25,366 bases of DNA from CAZUSO01 sp964622775 (GTDB lineage: Bacteria > Bacteroidota > Bacteroidia > Chitinophagales > Chitinophagaceae): NCBI GenBank assembly GCA_964622775.1, contig CAZUSO010000043.1, positions 1 through 25,366 of the forward strand. Direction: 5' to 3'. The translations under genes and the position numbers were made by a program. The notes below the pieces were generated by a model. It saw only the letters and a list, made by a program, of their open reading frames with translations, was not told the origin of the DNA and made no database searches. Below, piece by piece: positions 1 through 8,020 of this stretch (position 1 is the stretch's first letter; each line of letters starts with the position of its first letter).

Positions 1-20
1 CAGAAGTAAAAAACATTTTA

Positions 21-46
21 TTGTTTAGTGAAAAAGTATATTTTTG
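21..46 (+). promoter_or_regulatory. acpP promoter (Bacteroidota type)
   Basis: An exact TAnnTTTG -7 element (TATTTTTG) lies at 39-46, with TTG at 21-23 as a possible -33 element. The spacing of 15 is shorter than the usual ~19, so the -33 assignment is weak. The -7 box lies 22 bp before the acpP ATG. Confidence 0.55.
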
Positions 47-68
47 CAGCAACAAATAAAAAATAACT

Positions 69-305
69 ATGTCAGAAATTGCTAATCGCGTTAAAAAAAT
101 CATCGTGGACAAATTAGGCGTCGACGAGTCAGAAGTTAATCCTGAAGCAAGCTTCACCAACGACCTGGGCGCGGACTCTTTGGATACGGTAGAGTTAATG
201 ATGGAATTTGAAAAAGAATTCAATATTTCCATCCCTGATGATCAGGCCGAGAATATTGGCACAGTGGGTCAGGCCGTTGCTTACCTCGAAGAGCACGTAA
301 AGTAA
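69..305 (+). CDS. acpP: Acyl carrier protein
   Basis: A 78-residue acidic protein that carries growing fatty-acyl chains on a 4'-phosphopantetheine arm in cytoplasmic type II fatty acid synthesis. The prosthetic-group attachment motif GADSLDTVELMMEFE is intact, with the acceptor Ser at residue 37. Length and overall sequence are typical of the family. It is followed after 36 bp by fabF, the usual acpP-fabF pair, and the two are probably co-transcribed from the promoter just upstream. Identification is secure. Confidence 0.98.
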   Translation: MSEIANRVKKIIVDKLGVDESEVNPEASFTNDLGADSLDTVELMMEFEKEFNISIPDDQAENIGTVGQAVAYLEEHVK

Positions 306-341
306 TCCTGTAAAAGTTTACACGACCCTTAAATTGTTTGA

Positions 342-1601
342 ATGAATTTTCCGTTAAAACGAGTAGTAGTAACGGGGCTCGGCGCCCTGACACCGATTGG
401 TAATACCGTTGATGAATACTGGAACGCATTGCTTGCCGGTGTGTCGGGCGCCGATTTCATTAAACAGTTTGATGCGGAAAAATTCAAAACCAAATTTGCC
501 TGCGAGCTTAAAAACTTCAATATTGAAGATTTTATGGAGCGCAAGGAAGCCCGGAAGCTGGATCGTTTTTCCCAGGTTGCGATGGTTGCCGCTTCCGAAG
601 CGGTTGCCCATGCCGGAATTCTTGATCCTGCGCTTAATAAAGACCGCATCGGGGTTATTTGGGCTTCCGGTATCGGAGGCATGATCACCTTTATTGAGGA
701 AATGACCAATTTCAATAAAGGTGACGGTACACCTCGCTTCAACCCGTTCTTTATTCCCAAACTGATTCTGGACATTGCGGCCGGCCACATTTCCATGAAA
801 TTTGGCTTTCGCGGTCCGAATTATGCTACGGTAAGCGCCTGTGCATCTTCTACACATGGTATTATTGATGCCCTGAACCTCATCCGGCTCGGTAAAGCGG
901 ATATTATTGTCACCGGCGGCTCCGAAGCCGTAGTCACCCAATCCGGGGTTGGTGGTTTCAATGCCATGAAAGCCTTGTCCGAGCGCAATGACGATCCCAA
1001 AACTGCCAGCCGTCCCTTTGACCTGAACCGCGATGGTTTCGTATTGGGTGAAGGCGCCGGTTCCATTATCGTGGAGGAACTGGAATTTGCCAAAAAACGT
1101 GGTGCCAATATCATTTGTGAAGTTGTGGGCGGAGGAATGAGCGCCGATGCTTACCACCTGACCGCTCCGCACCCTGAAGGACTGGGCGTTATCAATGTAA
1201 TGAATGCAGCTTTGGAGGACAGCAATCTCAGACCTGAAGATATTGACTATATTAATGTTCATGGCACGTCCACACCAATCGGTGATATAGCGGAAATTAC
1301 CGCTATTCAAAAGGTATTCGGTGAACATGCCTACAATATGAATATCAGCTCCACCAAATCCATGACAGGACACCTGTTAGGTGCGGCCGGCGCAGTGGAA
1401 GGCGTGGCTACAATCCTGGCCGTAAAGAATAATATTGTTCCGCCTACCATTAACCACTTTACGGATGATCCTGCTTTTGATCCCCGGCTCAACCTCACCT
1501 TCCATAAGGCACAACCCAGAACCATCAATGCGGCTATCAGCAATACTTTTGGTTTTGGCGGTCATAACGCCTCGGTGGTCTTTAAGAAATATGAAGAATA
1601 A
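342..1601 (+). CDS. fabF: Beta-ketoacyl-ACP synthase II (FabF)
   Basis: A 419-residue thiolase-fold condensing enzyme that elongates acyl-ACP with malonyl-ACP in fatty acid synthesis. The Cys-His-His catalytic triad is visible: C167 in VSACASSTHG, H308 in NVHGTSTPIGD and H344 in STKSMTGHLLGAAGA; the C-terminal loop NTFGFGGHNA is also present. Length is normal for KAS II. It follows acpP in the same direction and ends about 200 bp before a strong terminator. In many Bacteroidota rnc follows acpP-fabF, but no RNase III gene is present here. Confidence 0.97.
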   Translation: MNFPLKRVVVTGLGALTPIGNTVDEYWNALLAGVSGADFIKQFDAEKFKTKFACELKNFNIEDFMERKEARKLDRFSQVAMVAASEAVAHAGILDPALNKDRIGVIWASGIGGMITFIEEMTNFNKGDGTPRFNPFFIPKLILDIAAGHISMKFGFRGPNYATVSACASSTHGIIDALNLIRLGKADIIVTGGSEAVVTQSGVGGFNAMKALSERNDDPKTASRPFDLNRDGFVLGEGAGSIIVEELEFAKKRGANIICEVVGGGMSADAYHLTAPHPEGLGVINVMNAALEDSNLRPEDIDYINVHGTSTPIGDIAEITAIQKVFGEHAYNMNISSTKSMTGHLLGAAGAVEGVATILAVKNNIVPPTINHFTDDPAFDPRLNLTFHKAQPRTINAAISNTFGFGGHNASVVFKKYEE

Positions 1602-1801
1602 TTTCCGGTAAATTGTTGTTGCCGGGTGCATTCCGAATTGCGACACCTGTTTCTGCTGTTTTTGGTTGGTATTTTATTACCGATGATGACACAGCGTTGT
1701 TTTCCTATACATTATTGCTTAGCCTCTTTTGAACCATGGGGCAGGGATAATGGACCGGGAAGTAGATGGATTTGCAGCAAAAATTAGACAGGAATTAAAC
1801 C

Positions 1802-1838
1802 AAAAAGCACTTACTTTATATCAGTAAGTGCTTTTTTT
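1802..1838. terminator. Bidirectional hairpin terminator after fabF
   Basis: A 13-bp stem (AAAAAGCACTTAC paired with GTAAGTGCTTTTT, loop ~10 nt) is followed by a run of T on the + strand. The A-tract on the left arm makes it usable on the - strand as well. It closes acpP-fabF. The 200 bp between fabF and this hairpin show no convincing gene. Confidence 0.8.
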
Positions 1839-1880
1839 GTTTTTTGAAAGCGGAAATGGTTGCAAATTGTTTGCAAGAGC

Positions 1881-1913
1881 AAAAAGAAAAAACCTTTGCA
1901 ATTACTGCAAAGG
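1881..1913 (-). terminator. tRNA-Asn terminator
   Basis: Read on the - strand, an 8-bp perfect stem (CCTTTGCA/TGCAAAGG, loop of 5) at 1893-1913 is followed by TTTTTTCTTTTT. It lies 12 bp beyond the 3' CCA of tRNA-Asn, so it is the intrinsic terminator of that transcript. Confidence 0.85.
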
Positions 1914-1924
1914 CTTTACTGTTG

Positions 1925-2001
1925 TGGCTCTCCCTGCTGGACTTGAACCAGCGACCCTCTGATTAACAGTCAGATGCTCTAACCAACTGAGCTAAGGAAG
2001 A
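1925..2001 (-). tRNA. tRNA-Asn(GTT)
   Basis: On the - strand a full cloverleaf is readable. The acceptor arm TCTTCCT pairs with AGGGAGA (one T-G wobble). The D stem is GCTC/GAGC. The anticodon stem TCTGA/TCAGA carries loop CTGTTAA, giving anticodon GTT (Asn). The T arm is GCTGG-TTCAAGT-CCAGC. The discriminator is G, and the 3' CCA is encoded. The gene has its own terminator downstream, and its promoter lies beyond a decayed second copy. Confidence 0.96.
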
Positions 2002-2030
2002 ATAACTTCTTTTATTTCAAATTTCCTGTT

Positions 2031-2084
2031 GACCCTGTAATTAACCCTGTACATATGGGATTCTAACCAAAAATCTGAGGAAAA
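2031..2084 (-). pseudogene. Decayed tRNA-Asn copy (tandem duplicate)
   Basis: Upstream of the intact tRNA-Asn, on the same strand, the sequence repeats blocks of that gene in order: the 5' flank GAAGTTATT plus TTCCT of the acceptor, TCAG, the D-loop block TTGGTTAGA, the anticodon-loop block GTTAAT, and CAGGGTC of the variable region. Spacing is altered and neither the anticodon stem nor the T arm can form. The 5' flank (2085-2105) also matches the flank of the intact gene (2002-2021). The best reading is an old tandem tRNA duplication whose first copy has decayed. Confidence 0.65.
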
Positions 2085-2118
2085 ATAACTTCCTTTTCTT
2101 TCAAAGTTGAAAGGTTTG

Positions 2119-2150
2119 CAAAGGTAAAAAAATGTTTCAATCTTCTCAAA
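2119..2150 (-). promoter_or_regulatory. tRNA-Asn promoter
   Basis: On the - strand, TTTG (2150-2147), a 20-bp spacer and TACCTTTG (2126-2119) match the Bacteroidota -33/-7 consensus exactly. It points toward the decayed tRNA copy and then the intact tRNA-Asn, so the decayed copy is probably transcribed as leader. Confidence 0.75.
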
Positions 2151-2252
2151 AAAATTATCAAAAAAATTTTACTTAAGATCCCATCATACCCGGTTAACGA
2201 ACTTGGATGAAGACAGCTATAAGGCAATCTGCTGAAATCATCCGTATTTACT

Positions 2253-2260
2253 TATTTTTG
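2253..2260 (+). promoter_or_regulatory. -7 element upstream of parC
   Basis: An exact TAnnTTTG match (TATTTTTG) lies 37 bp before the parC ATG. No clear TTTG -33 element is seen at the expected distance. Confidence 0.5.
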
Positions 2261-2297
2261 CATTCCTTCATGCTAAAATTGATATTCCCTTTTTTTA

Positions 2298-4862
2298 ATG
2301 AGTGAAACAGATATTAATAATCCGGATCAGCATAATGCGGTCACGATTAGTAAAATGTACGAAGGCTGGTTTCTGGAATATGCCAGCTATGTAATTCTGG
2401 AGCGTGCTGTTCCGGCGATGGAAGACGGTCTGAAGCCGGTGCAACGCCGCATACTGCATGCTTTGAAGGAAATGGATGATGGTCGTTTTAATAAAGTGGC
2501 CAACGTTATCGGACAAACTATGCAATATCACCCGCATGGCGATGCTTCCATTAATGATGCCATTGTCAACATCGGACAAAAGGAATTGCTGATAGATACG
2601 CAGGGCAACTGGGGTGACGTGCGCACAGGTGATCCCGCAGCCGCATCCCGTTATATTGAGACCCGATTGTCAAAGTTCGCCTTAGACGTGGCTTTTAATG
2701 CTAAAACCACCGAATGGCAGTTGAGTTATGACGGCAGAAAAAATGAACCGACTACCCTGCCGATGAAATTCCCGCTGCTGCTGGCTCAGGGCGCGGAAGG
2801 TATTGCTGTGGGGCTTTCAACCAAGATATTGCCGCATAATTTTTGTGAAATTATAGAGGCAGCGATTAAATATCTTAAGGGTAAAAAATTTGAGCTGTTT
2901 CCCGATTTTCTGACCGGCGGTATGATTGATGTAAGCCATTATAATGATGGCGCCCGTGGAGGAAAAATAAGAGTCCGGGTGCATATTGAAGATGTGGATA
3001 AGAAAAACCTCTCCATCAAATCAGTACCTTACGGGGTCAGCACCCAGCAGCTTATTGACAGCATTCTGAAAGCCAATGACAATGGTAAAATAAAAATCAA
3101 ATCGGTAACGGATAATACTGCTAAGGATGTCGAGATCAGTGTGCAGCTTGCACCCGGTGTCTCTACAGACCAGACCATTGATGCCTTATATGCCTTTACT
3201 GATTGTGAAACATCCATTTCACCCAATGTATGTGTTATTGTCAATGACCGCCCCAACTTCATTGGGGTAAGCGAGCTGCTGAAATATTCTGTGGACCATA
3301 CCAAAGCGCTGTTGAAACAGGAGCTGGAGATCAAACGAAAAGAACTGGAAGAAGACTGGCATTATTCCTCATTGGAAAAGGTATTTATTGAAAAAAGGAT
3401 TTATCGCGATATAGAAGAAGAGGAAACCTGGGAAGGCGTGATAGCCGCCATAGACAAAGGTCTTAGCCCCTATAAAAAGCTCTTCCAGCGTGATATTAAT
3501 CGCGAGGATATCGTTAAGCTGACCGAAATCAAAATCAAGCGTATTTCCAAATACGATACCTTTAAAGCCGATGAACATATTCGTGCAACGGAGCAGGCAA
3601 TGGAACAGGTGCAGCACCATATGGAGTTTTTGGTGGATTATGCTATCGCATACTATGATAACCTGCTTAAGAAATATGGTAAAGACCGGGAGCGCAGAAC
3701 GGAGATAAAACTTTTTGACACTATAGTGGCAGACAAAGTAGCTATTGCTAATGCCAGATTATATGTCAACTATAAAGAAGGCTTTGTCGGAACCGGTTTG
3801 AAGAAGGATGAATATATTGGCGACTGCTCCGATATGGATCATATCATTGTGTTCCGAAAAGACGGGAAAATGATTGTGACTAAGGTGGCCGATAAAATAT
3901 TTGCAGGTAAAGACATTCTGCATGTAGAGGTGTTCCGTAAAAATGATGACCGTACCACTTATAATATGATTTATATGGACGGCAGCACCGGCATCACAAT
4001 GGCCAAACGCTTTAATGTTACCGCCATTACCCGCGATAAGGAATATGATCTTACCAAAGGAAACAAAGGAAGTAAGGTCTTGTATTTCTCCGCTAATCCC
4101 AACGGGGAAGCTGAAGTAGTGACTGTGACCTTATCACCCGGAAGCAGCGCCCGCAATAAGGTTTTTGATTTTTATTTCGAACAATTGGATATCAAAGGCC
4201 GGAGCTCTCAGGGTAACCGTGTAACTAAATACCCGGTTCGGCAAATTAAATTCAAGGAAGCCGGGAAAACCACATTGGCTGCTCCGAAAATATGGTATGA
4301 TGATCAGGTGGGGCGATTGAATATCGACGGCTACGGTAGATTGCTGGGGCAATTTGATCAGGAGGACAGAATCCTGGTATGCTATCAGAACGGAGAATAT
4401 GAACTCACGGATTTCGACCTGAGCAATCGCTATGAAGCCGGCCAGGTTGTCCTTATTGAGCGGTTCAATCCGGATAAAGTGATTACCGCTGTTTATTATG
4501 ATGCCGACAAGACGCAATATAGCGTGAAGCGTTTTCACATAGAAACCCAAACGCTGAAAAACCGGTTTTTGTTTATAAAAGAAGGCAGCAGGAATAAGTT
4601 GGAGCTGGTTACCACCCATCGCCACCCGGTGATAAGCCTGAAAACGGGGAAAAAGAAATCCGACCAGGTAGAGGAGCTTGTTGATCTGACGGAAAAAGTA
4701 AGTGTCAGCGGCTGGAAGGCGGTCGGCAATAAATTGTGCGATAAGAACCTCGTAGCGCTGACCTTATTGGAAGACGGTCCTGAAACCGGGAGCGAACCGG
4801 AAGATGAAGATTCGCCGGATACAAAGCCGTCGGGGAATACATTTTCGCCTACCTTGTTTTAA
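2298..4862 (+). CDS. parC: Type IIA topoisomerase subunit A (ParC/GyrA-type)
   Basis: An 854-residue DNA breakage-reunion subunit of a type IIA topoisomerase, which passes one DNA duplex through another to decatenate or relax the chromosome. The N-terminal half has the YHPHGD helix of the DNA gate (residues 77-82) and the catalytic Tyr at 119 in AASRYIETR. A coiled-coil tower follows at about 340-480. The C-terminal beta-propeller-like region is divergent and lacks an obvious GyrA box (QRRGGKG), which favours the topoisomerase IV role over gyrase. The tail (~825-854) is acidic and low-complexity. parE is not adjacent. The position equivalent to E. coli GyrA Ser83 is Ala83. The ParC call rather than GyrA is moderately sure. 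Confidence 0.88.
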   Translation: MSETDINNPDQHNAVTISKMYEGWFLEYASYVILERAVPAMEDGLKPVQRRILHALKEMDDGRFNKVANVIGQTMQYHPHGDASINDAIVNIGQKELLIDTQGNWGDVRTGDPAAASRYIETRLSKFALDVAFNAKTTEWQLSYDGRKNEPTTLPMKFPLLLAQGAEGIAVGLSTKILPHNFCEIIEAAIKYLKGKKFELFPDFLTGGMIDVSHYNDGARGGKIRVRVHIEDVDKKNLSIKSVPYGVSTQQLIDSILKANDNGKIKIKSVTDNTAKDVEISVQLAPGVSTDQTIDALYAFTDCETSISPNVCVIVNDRPNFIGVSELLKYSVDHTKALLKQELEIKRKELEEDWHYSSLEKVFIEKRIYRDIEEEETWEGVIAAIDKGLSPYKKLFQRDINREDIVKLTEIKIKRISKYDTFKADEHIRATEQAMEQVQHHMEFLVDYAIAYYDNLLKKYGKDRERRTEIKLFDTIVADKVAIANARLYVNYKEGFVGTGLKKDEYIGDCSDMDHIIVFRKDGKMIVTKVADKIFAGKDILHVEVFRKNDDRTTYNMIYMDGSTGITMAKRFNVTAITRDKEYDLTKGNKGSKVLYFSANPNGEAEVVTVTLSPGSSARNKVFDFYFEQLDIKGRSSQGNRVTKYPVRQIKFKEAGKTTLAAPKIWYDDQVGRLNIDGYGRLLGQFDQEDRILVCYQNGEYELTDFDLSNRYEAGQVVLIERFNPDKVITAVYYDADKTQYSVKRFHIETQTLKNRFLFIKEGSRNKLELVTTHRHPVISLKTGKKKSDQVEELVDLTEKVSVSGWKAVGNKLCDKNLVALTLLEDGPETGSEPEDEDSPDTKPSGNTFSPTLF

Positions 4863-4990
4863 GGAAATTCCGAAGGGCAGGATGATTTCAAAAAATTAGA
4901 TACGGAAATAGAAGGCGTTTATTAACTTCACACATTCATTGGTGCTTTCAGAATAAAAGAATTTATCAAAGAAAGATTGAAATATCAGTA

Positions 4991-5632
4991 ATGAAAAAGA
5001 TTGAATTGGAAATAGTGGCCATAACCAACAGCAGATTTCAAACCAACTCTTATGCCGTGGTGCTGGGGGAACAAAACGGCCTGAGAAGACTGCCCATTGT
5101 AATTGGGGGATATGAGGCTCAGGCTATTGCTGTAGCCCTGGAAAAATTACCGGTCACCCGTCCGCTCACGCATGATCTTTTCCGCAACTTTCTCTATGCC
5201 TTTAATATTGAACTGCGGGAAGCTGTTATTTATAAATTGGAAGAAGGCATTTTCTATTCTAAGTTGATCTGTAATAATGAAAATGAAACTTTAGAAATTG
5301 ACAGCCGTACTTCTGATGCCTTGGCACTGGCGGTACGTATGGGCTGCCCGGTTTTTACCTTTGAAAATATTCTGGATAAAGCCGATTCCTATATCGAACA
5401 GGATAGTGAACACATTGGTGGAAATGCGCAGCAGATCCATCAGGCGGAGCCGGCAACCCAAAAGGAAACGGATGGCCTGAACCCCGAAATCGGGACGGCC
5501 AATCTGAAAAAAATGAGTGCTGAAGAATTGCAGGATTTACTACAGCAGGTTTTGGAAAAAGAGGATTATGTGCAGGCTATTGCCATTCGGGATGAGATGA
5601 AAAAAAGGGCGCATAAAGACGGAAATGCATGA
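4991..5632 (+). CDS. Bifunctional nuclease (DUF151) with C-terminal UVR motif
   Basis: A 213-residue soluble protein. Residues 1-~135 are a bifunctional nuclease domain (DUF151/BFN) with the family signatures LPIVIGGYEAQAIA (34-47) and SRTSDALALAVRMGCPVF. Residues ~174-205 form a UvrB/UvrC-type UVR helix pair (SAEELQDLLQQVLEKEDYVQ). The linker (~136-172) is polar and low-complexity. BFN homologues in plants were reported with RNase and DNase activity; the bacterial role is poorly defined. UVR motifs usually mediate protein-protein contact. It follows parC by 128 bp in the same direction with no clear terminator between them, so co-transcription is possible. Confidence 0.88.
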   Translation: MKKIELEIVAITNSRFQTNSYAVVLGEQNGLRRLPIVIGGYEAQAIAVALEKLPVTRPLTHDLFRNFLYAFNIELREAVIYKLEEGIFYSKLICNNENETLEIDSRTSDALALAVRMGCPVFTFENILDKADSYIEQDSEHIGGNAQQIHQAEPATQKETDGLNPEIGTANLKKMSAEELQDLLQQVLEKEDYVQAIAIRDEMKKRAHKDGNA

Positions 5633-5673
5633 AGCAGATAGTATCGAAAAAAAAATTACAAAAAAAATTGCAA

Positions 5674-5681
5674 TAGCTTTG
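5674..5681 (+). promoter_or_regulatory. -7 element upstream of gldJ
   Basis: An exact TAnnTTTG match (TAGCTTTG) lies 117 bp before the gldJ start. No -33 TTTG is seen upstream. The resulting leader would be about 110 nt, A/T-rich and without an obvious structured element. Confidence 0.4.
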
Positions 5682-5798
5682 GTTTTTAAAAAGAATAGAC
5701 TATCATTGTAACCATTTTCAGCTATATTGGAATAAGAATATAGGTTGTGAAGACCATTGGTAATAATATTTTAGAGCAAAACATATCGAATATTAATT

Positions 5799-7328
5799 AT
5801 GAAAAGAACGTTATTAGGCCTGAGTGTGTTGTGCATCGGCGCAGCAACCGTTTTTACGGCTTGTTCTTCTAAGTCAAAAGGCAGGGGCGTATCCAAAACC
5901 ACCGGTTGGAATTATAACGACACCCGACTGGGAGGATTTGATGTCCCCAATTACAAGGGTCAGGTTACCGCTCCGGGTCTCGTGTTCGTAGAAGGCGGAC
6001 GCTTTGCAATGGGTCAGACCCAGCAGGATGTTTCCTTCGAACATAATAATCCGGTGCGAACAGTTTCCGTATCTTCCTTTTATATGGATGAAACAGAGGT
6101 AACTAACGTCGATTATCGTGAGTATATTTACTGGCTGCAACGCTCCTACAATGCCGATTATCCGGATGTTATACTTAATGCTCTGCCGGATACTACGGTA
6201 TGGAGAAGTGCTTTAGCCTATAACGAGCCTTTAGTAAGCCTTTACTTCCGCCACGCAGCATATAACTTTTATCCTGTGGTAGGCGTTACCTGGTATCAGG
6301 CCAATGCTTATTGTAAGTGGCGCAGCGACCGGGTTAACGAGATGATGTTAATCAAAAACGGACAATTGCGCAAAAATCCGAACCAGGTGAATGAAGACGT
6401 TTACAATTCCGGTGCTTACCAGGCCGGTCAATATTTAGGTACGCCAGGCAGAAAACAACAACGTGATTTGGATCCTACCGGTGCAGACCGGCGTAACTCC
6501 ACTTATTCTGATGGTATCTTACTGCCAAATTATCGTCTGCCTACAGAAGCAGAATGGGAATATGCCGCTTTGGGTCTGGTGGACAAAAATCCTACGGCAG
6601 CTTCAAAACGTCGTCGTGGTGAAGAAGCGCTGACCGACCGGAAAAATTATCCCTGGGGTGATTCCCGTACGGTTCGCGACCTGAATGGTGGCTCGAATAA
6701 GGGAGAGTATCTGTCAAACTTTATGCGCGGCCGTGGTGATGCGATGGGCAGCCCCGGCGGTCTGAATGATAATGCAGATCGTCCCGCAGAAGTATGGACT
6801 TATGGCGCTAATGCTTATGGCTTGTATAATATGGCAGGTAATGTGAGCGAATGGGTGCTGGATGTATATCGTCCGCTTTCCCACATGGATGTTGAGGAAC
6901 TGAATCCTTACCGCGGCAACCAATTTACCAAGCCGGTAGAAGAACCGGGAGAGCCGGGTGTGGCTGCTGAAAAAGACAGTTTGGGTAATATGCAGTTTGA
7001 GCCGATTTCTGATTCCGATATCGCCGGTCGCTACGATTTGAATTATAATGGTGCTGATATCCGTAGCGCGAAAGACGGAGACAGTACTTCCGGATTCACC
7101 TATGATTATGGTAGGACCTCCCTGATTAATGATGATTCTCATGTTATTAAGGGTGCTTCCTGGAAAGATCGCTCTTACTGGTTGTCTCCCGGAACACGCC
7201 GCTTTATGCAGGCTGATCATACCAGCGCGACCGTTGGATTCCGTTGTGTGATGGATCGTCTGGGCAGCGCAGGCGGCAATGCAATTCCTTCCGGAAATGT
7301 TTTCAAAAAACCGCGCAGAGGTAAATAA
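5799..7328 (+). CDS. gldJ: Gliding motility lipoprotein GldJ (FGE-sulfatase fold)
   Basis: A 509-residue lipoprotein. The signal peptide ends in the lipobox FTAC with the lipidated Cys at residue 22. From about residue 60 to 490 it has a formylglycine-generating-enzyme/sulfatase-modifying fold: LVFVEGGRFAMG, FYMDETEVTN, YRLPTEAEWEYAA, NMAGNVSEWV and VGFRCVM. The post-lipobox segment SKTTGWNYNDTRLGGF and the block WRSDRVNEM resemble GldJ rather than its paralogue GldK. No gldL follows, which also argues against GldK. GldJ is required in Flavobacterium for gliding and stabilises GldK in the type IX secretion/gliding machinery. A strong terminator follows, so it is probably monocistronic. Confidence 0.82.
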   Translation: MKRTLLGLSVLCIGAATVFTACSSKSKGRGVSKTTGWNYNDTRLGGFDVPNYKGQVTAPGLVFVEGGRFAMGQTQQDVSFEHNNPVRTVSVSSFYMDETEVTNVDYREYIYWLQRSYNADYPDVILNALPDTTVWRSALAYNEPLVSLYFRHAAYNFYPVVGVTWYQANAYCKWRSDRVNEMMLIKNGQLRKNPNQVNEDVYNSGAYQAGQYLGTPGRKQQRDLDPTGADRRNSTYSDGILLPNYRLPTEAEWEYAALGLVDKNPTAASKRRRGEEALTDRKNYPWGDSRTVRDLNGGSNKGEYLSNFMRGRGDAMGSPGGLNDNADRPAEVWTYGANAYGLYNMAGNVSEWVLDVYRPLSHMDVEELNPYRGNQFTKPVEEPGEPGVAAEKDSLGNMQFEPISDSDIAGRYDLNYNGADIRSAKDGDSTSGFTYDYGRTSLINDDSHVIKGASWKDRSYWLSPGTRRFMQADHTSATVGFRCVMDRLGSAGGNAIPSGNVFKKPRRGK

Positions 7329-7351
7329 GTAATTCGTATAAAATACGCTAT

Positions 7352-7384
7352 AAATGCTCTTTTGAATTTTCAAAAGAGCATTTT
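7352..7384 (+). terminator. gldJ terminator
   Basis: A 15-bp perfect stem (AAATGCTCTTTTGAA at 7352-7366 paired with TTCAAAAGAGCATTT at 7369-7383) ends in a T-run, 24 bp after the gldJ stop. Confidence 0.85.
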
Positions 7385-7400
7385 GCTTTATCTGATTTTT

Positions 7401-7781
7401 TTGGGTGAACGAACACCAGGAAATTCTGGTGAGTCCCCTATAGAGGTGGCAGGCTTGAATTTGGAGGAAGGCACTCTAAATGGTCTTGCCCGCGAATGGC
7501 AGGAAGAATCAGGGGTTCTCATCCGGATTATCCGGCATTTTTACACTGCCGATTTTTTTTCAGCCCTCCGCCTTCGGTGCATCTCATGTGATTAGCATTT
7601 ATTATCTGGTTGAACCGCTTTGGAAACAGCTGCCCGCCTGGCCTTTTTCATGCGGCAGTGAATGTCTTTATCCGCTTCCGGTTTGATGCAGCGCCCGAAG
7701 TCTGCCTTGCCCATTGATAAAGGATGGCGACGTAAATTAGTTGATATTCATTTCCAAAATATCGATTACCTATTGTATTAG
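7401..7781 (+). pseudogene. NUDIX hydrolase remnant, frameshifted
   Basis: No intact gene lies here, but NUDIX-like peptide runs through different frames. Frame of 7401-~7560: GERTPGNSG...LNLEEGTLNGLAREWQEESGV, which keeps the Nudix-box core E-x7-RE-x2-EE-x-G-V, then RHFYTADFF. Frame +1 from ~7555 to 7686: FFQPSAFGASHVISIYYLVEPL, a typical mid-domain block. The first frame again from 7707 to the stop at 7781: LPIDKGWRRKLVDIHF, a typical NUDIX C-terminus. The first shift falls at a run of eight T (7553-7560), where one T fewer would join the frames. At least one more indel is needed, and the N-terminal strands are missing. It is probably a pseudogene, since more than a homopolymer miscount is required. 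Confidence 0.7.
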
Positions 7782-7868
7782 AATCTCATTTCAGCTAATT
7801 TATGACACCACCTGATAAAGTGGTAGGCGGGATGCTTATTAATCAATAAAACTCAGAAAAACAGAAGG

Positions 7869-7915
7869 CTTATCCCAAAACATACAAGGCAGCCCATAGC
7901 AGGGGATAAGTTTTT
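7869..7915 (+). terminator. Terminator-like hairpin before murA
   Basis: CTTATCCC (7869-7876) pairs with GGGATAAG (7903-7910) across a 26-nt loop and is followed by TTTTTC. It could end read-through from the NUDIX remnant. The long loop makes it a weaker case than the other terminators. Confidence 0.45.
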
Positions 7916-7958
7916 CATTTTTCATTTCCAGCTTTCTAAGCCGATACATACGTTAAGG

Positions 7959-7991
7959 TTTGAGTTGGTATTCCATTTTCAGGTATGATTG
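7959..7991 (+). promoter_or_regulatory. Possible murA promoter
   Basis: TTTG at 7959-7962, a 21-bp spacer and TATGATTG at 7984-7991 (one mismatch to TAnnTTTG). If used, transcription starts after the upstream ATG at 7985, which supports the murA start at 8021. Confidence 0.4.
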
Positions 7992-8020
7992 CTTTTCTTT
8001 GCATAAAAGGAAATTTGCGG

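Noticed and set aside
354..1373. A 339-codon open frame on the - strand opposite fabF
   Set aside because: It lies wholly within fabF, whose catalytic motifs are intact, and its product has no recognisable family feature; it is a codon-bias shadow.
1750..1827. A 25-codon frame (MDREVDGFAAKIRQEL...) ending in the fabF terminator
   Set aside because: Its stop codon lies inside the terminator stem and nothing supports translation; possibly a trace of a lost gene but unprovable here.
2031..2105. Reading the tRNA-Asn duplication as an integrase attachment site
   Set aside because: The repeat covers the 5' flank and internal tRNA blocks rather than the 3' end, and there is no integrase or element boundary nearby.
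5799..7328. Calling the gliding lipoprotein GldK
   Set aside because: The N-terminal SKTTGWNYND and WRSDRVNE blocks fit GldJ, and gldL does not follow.
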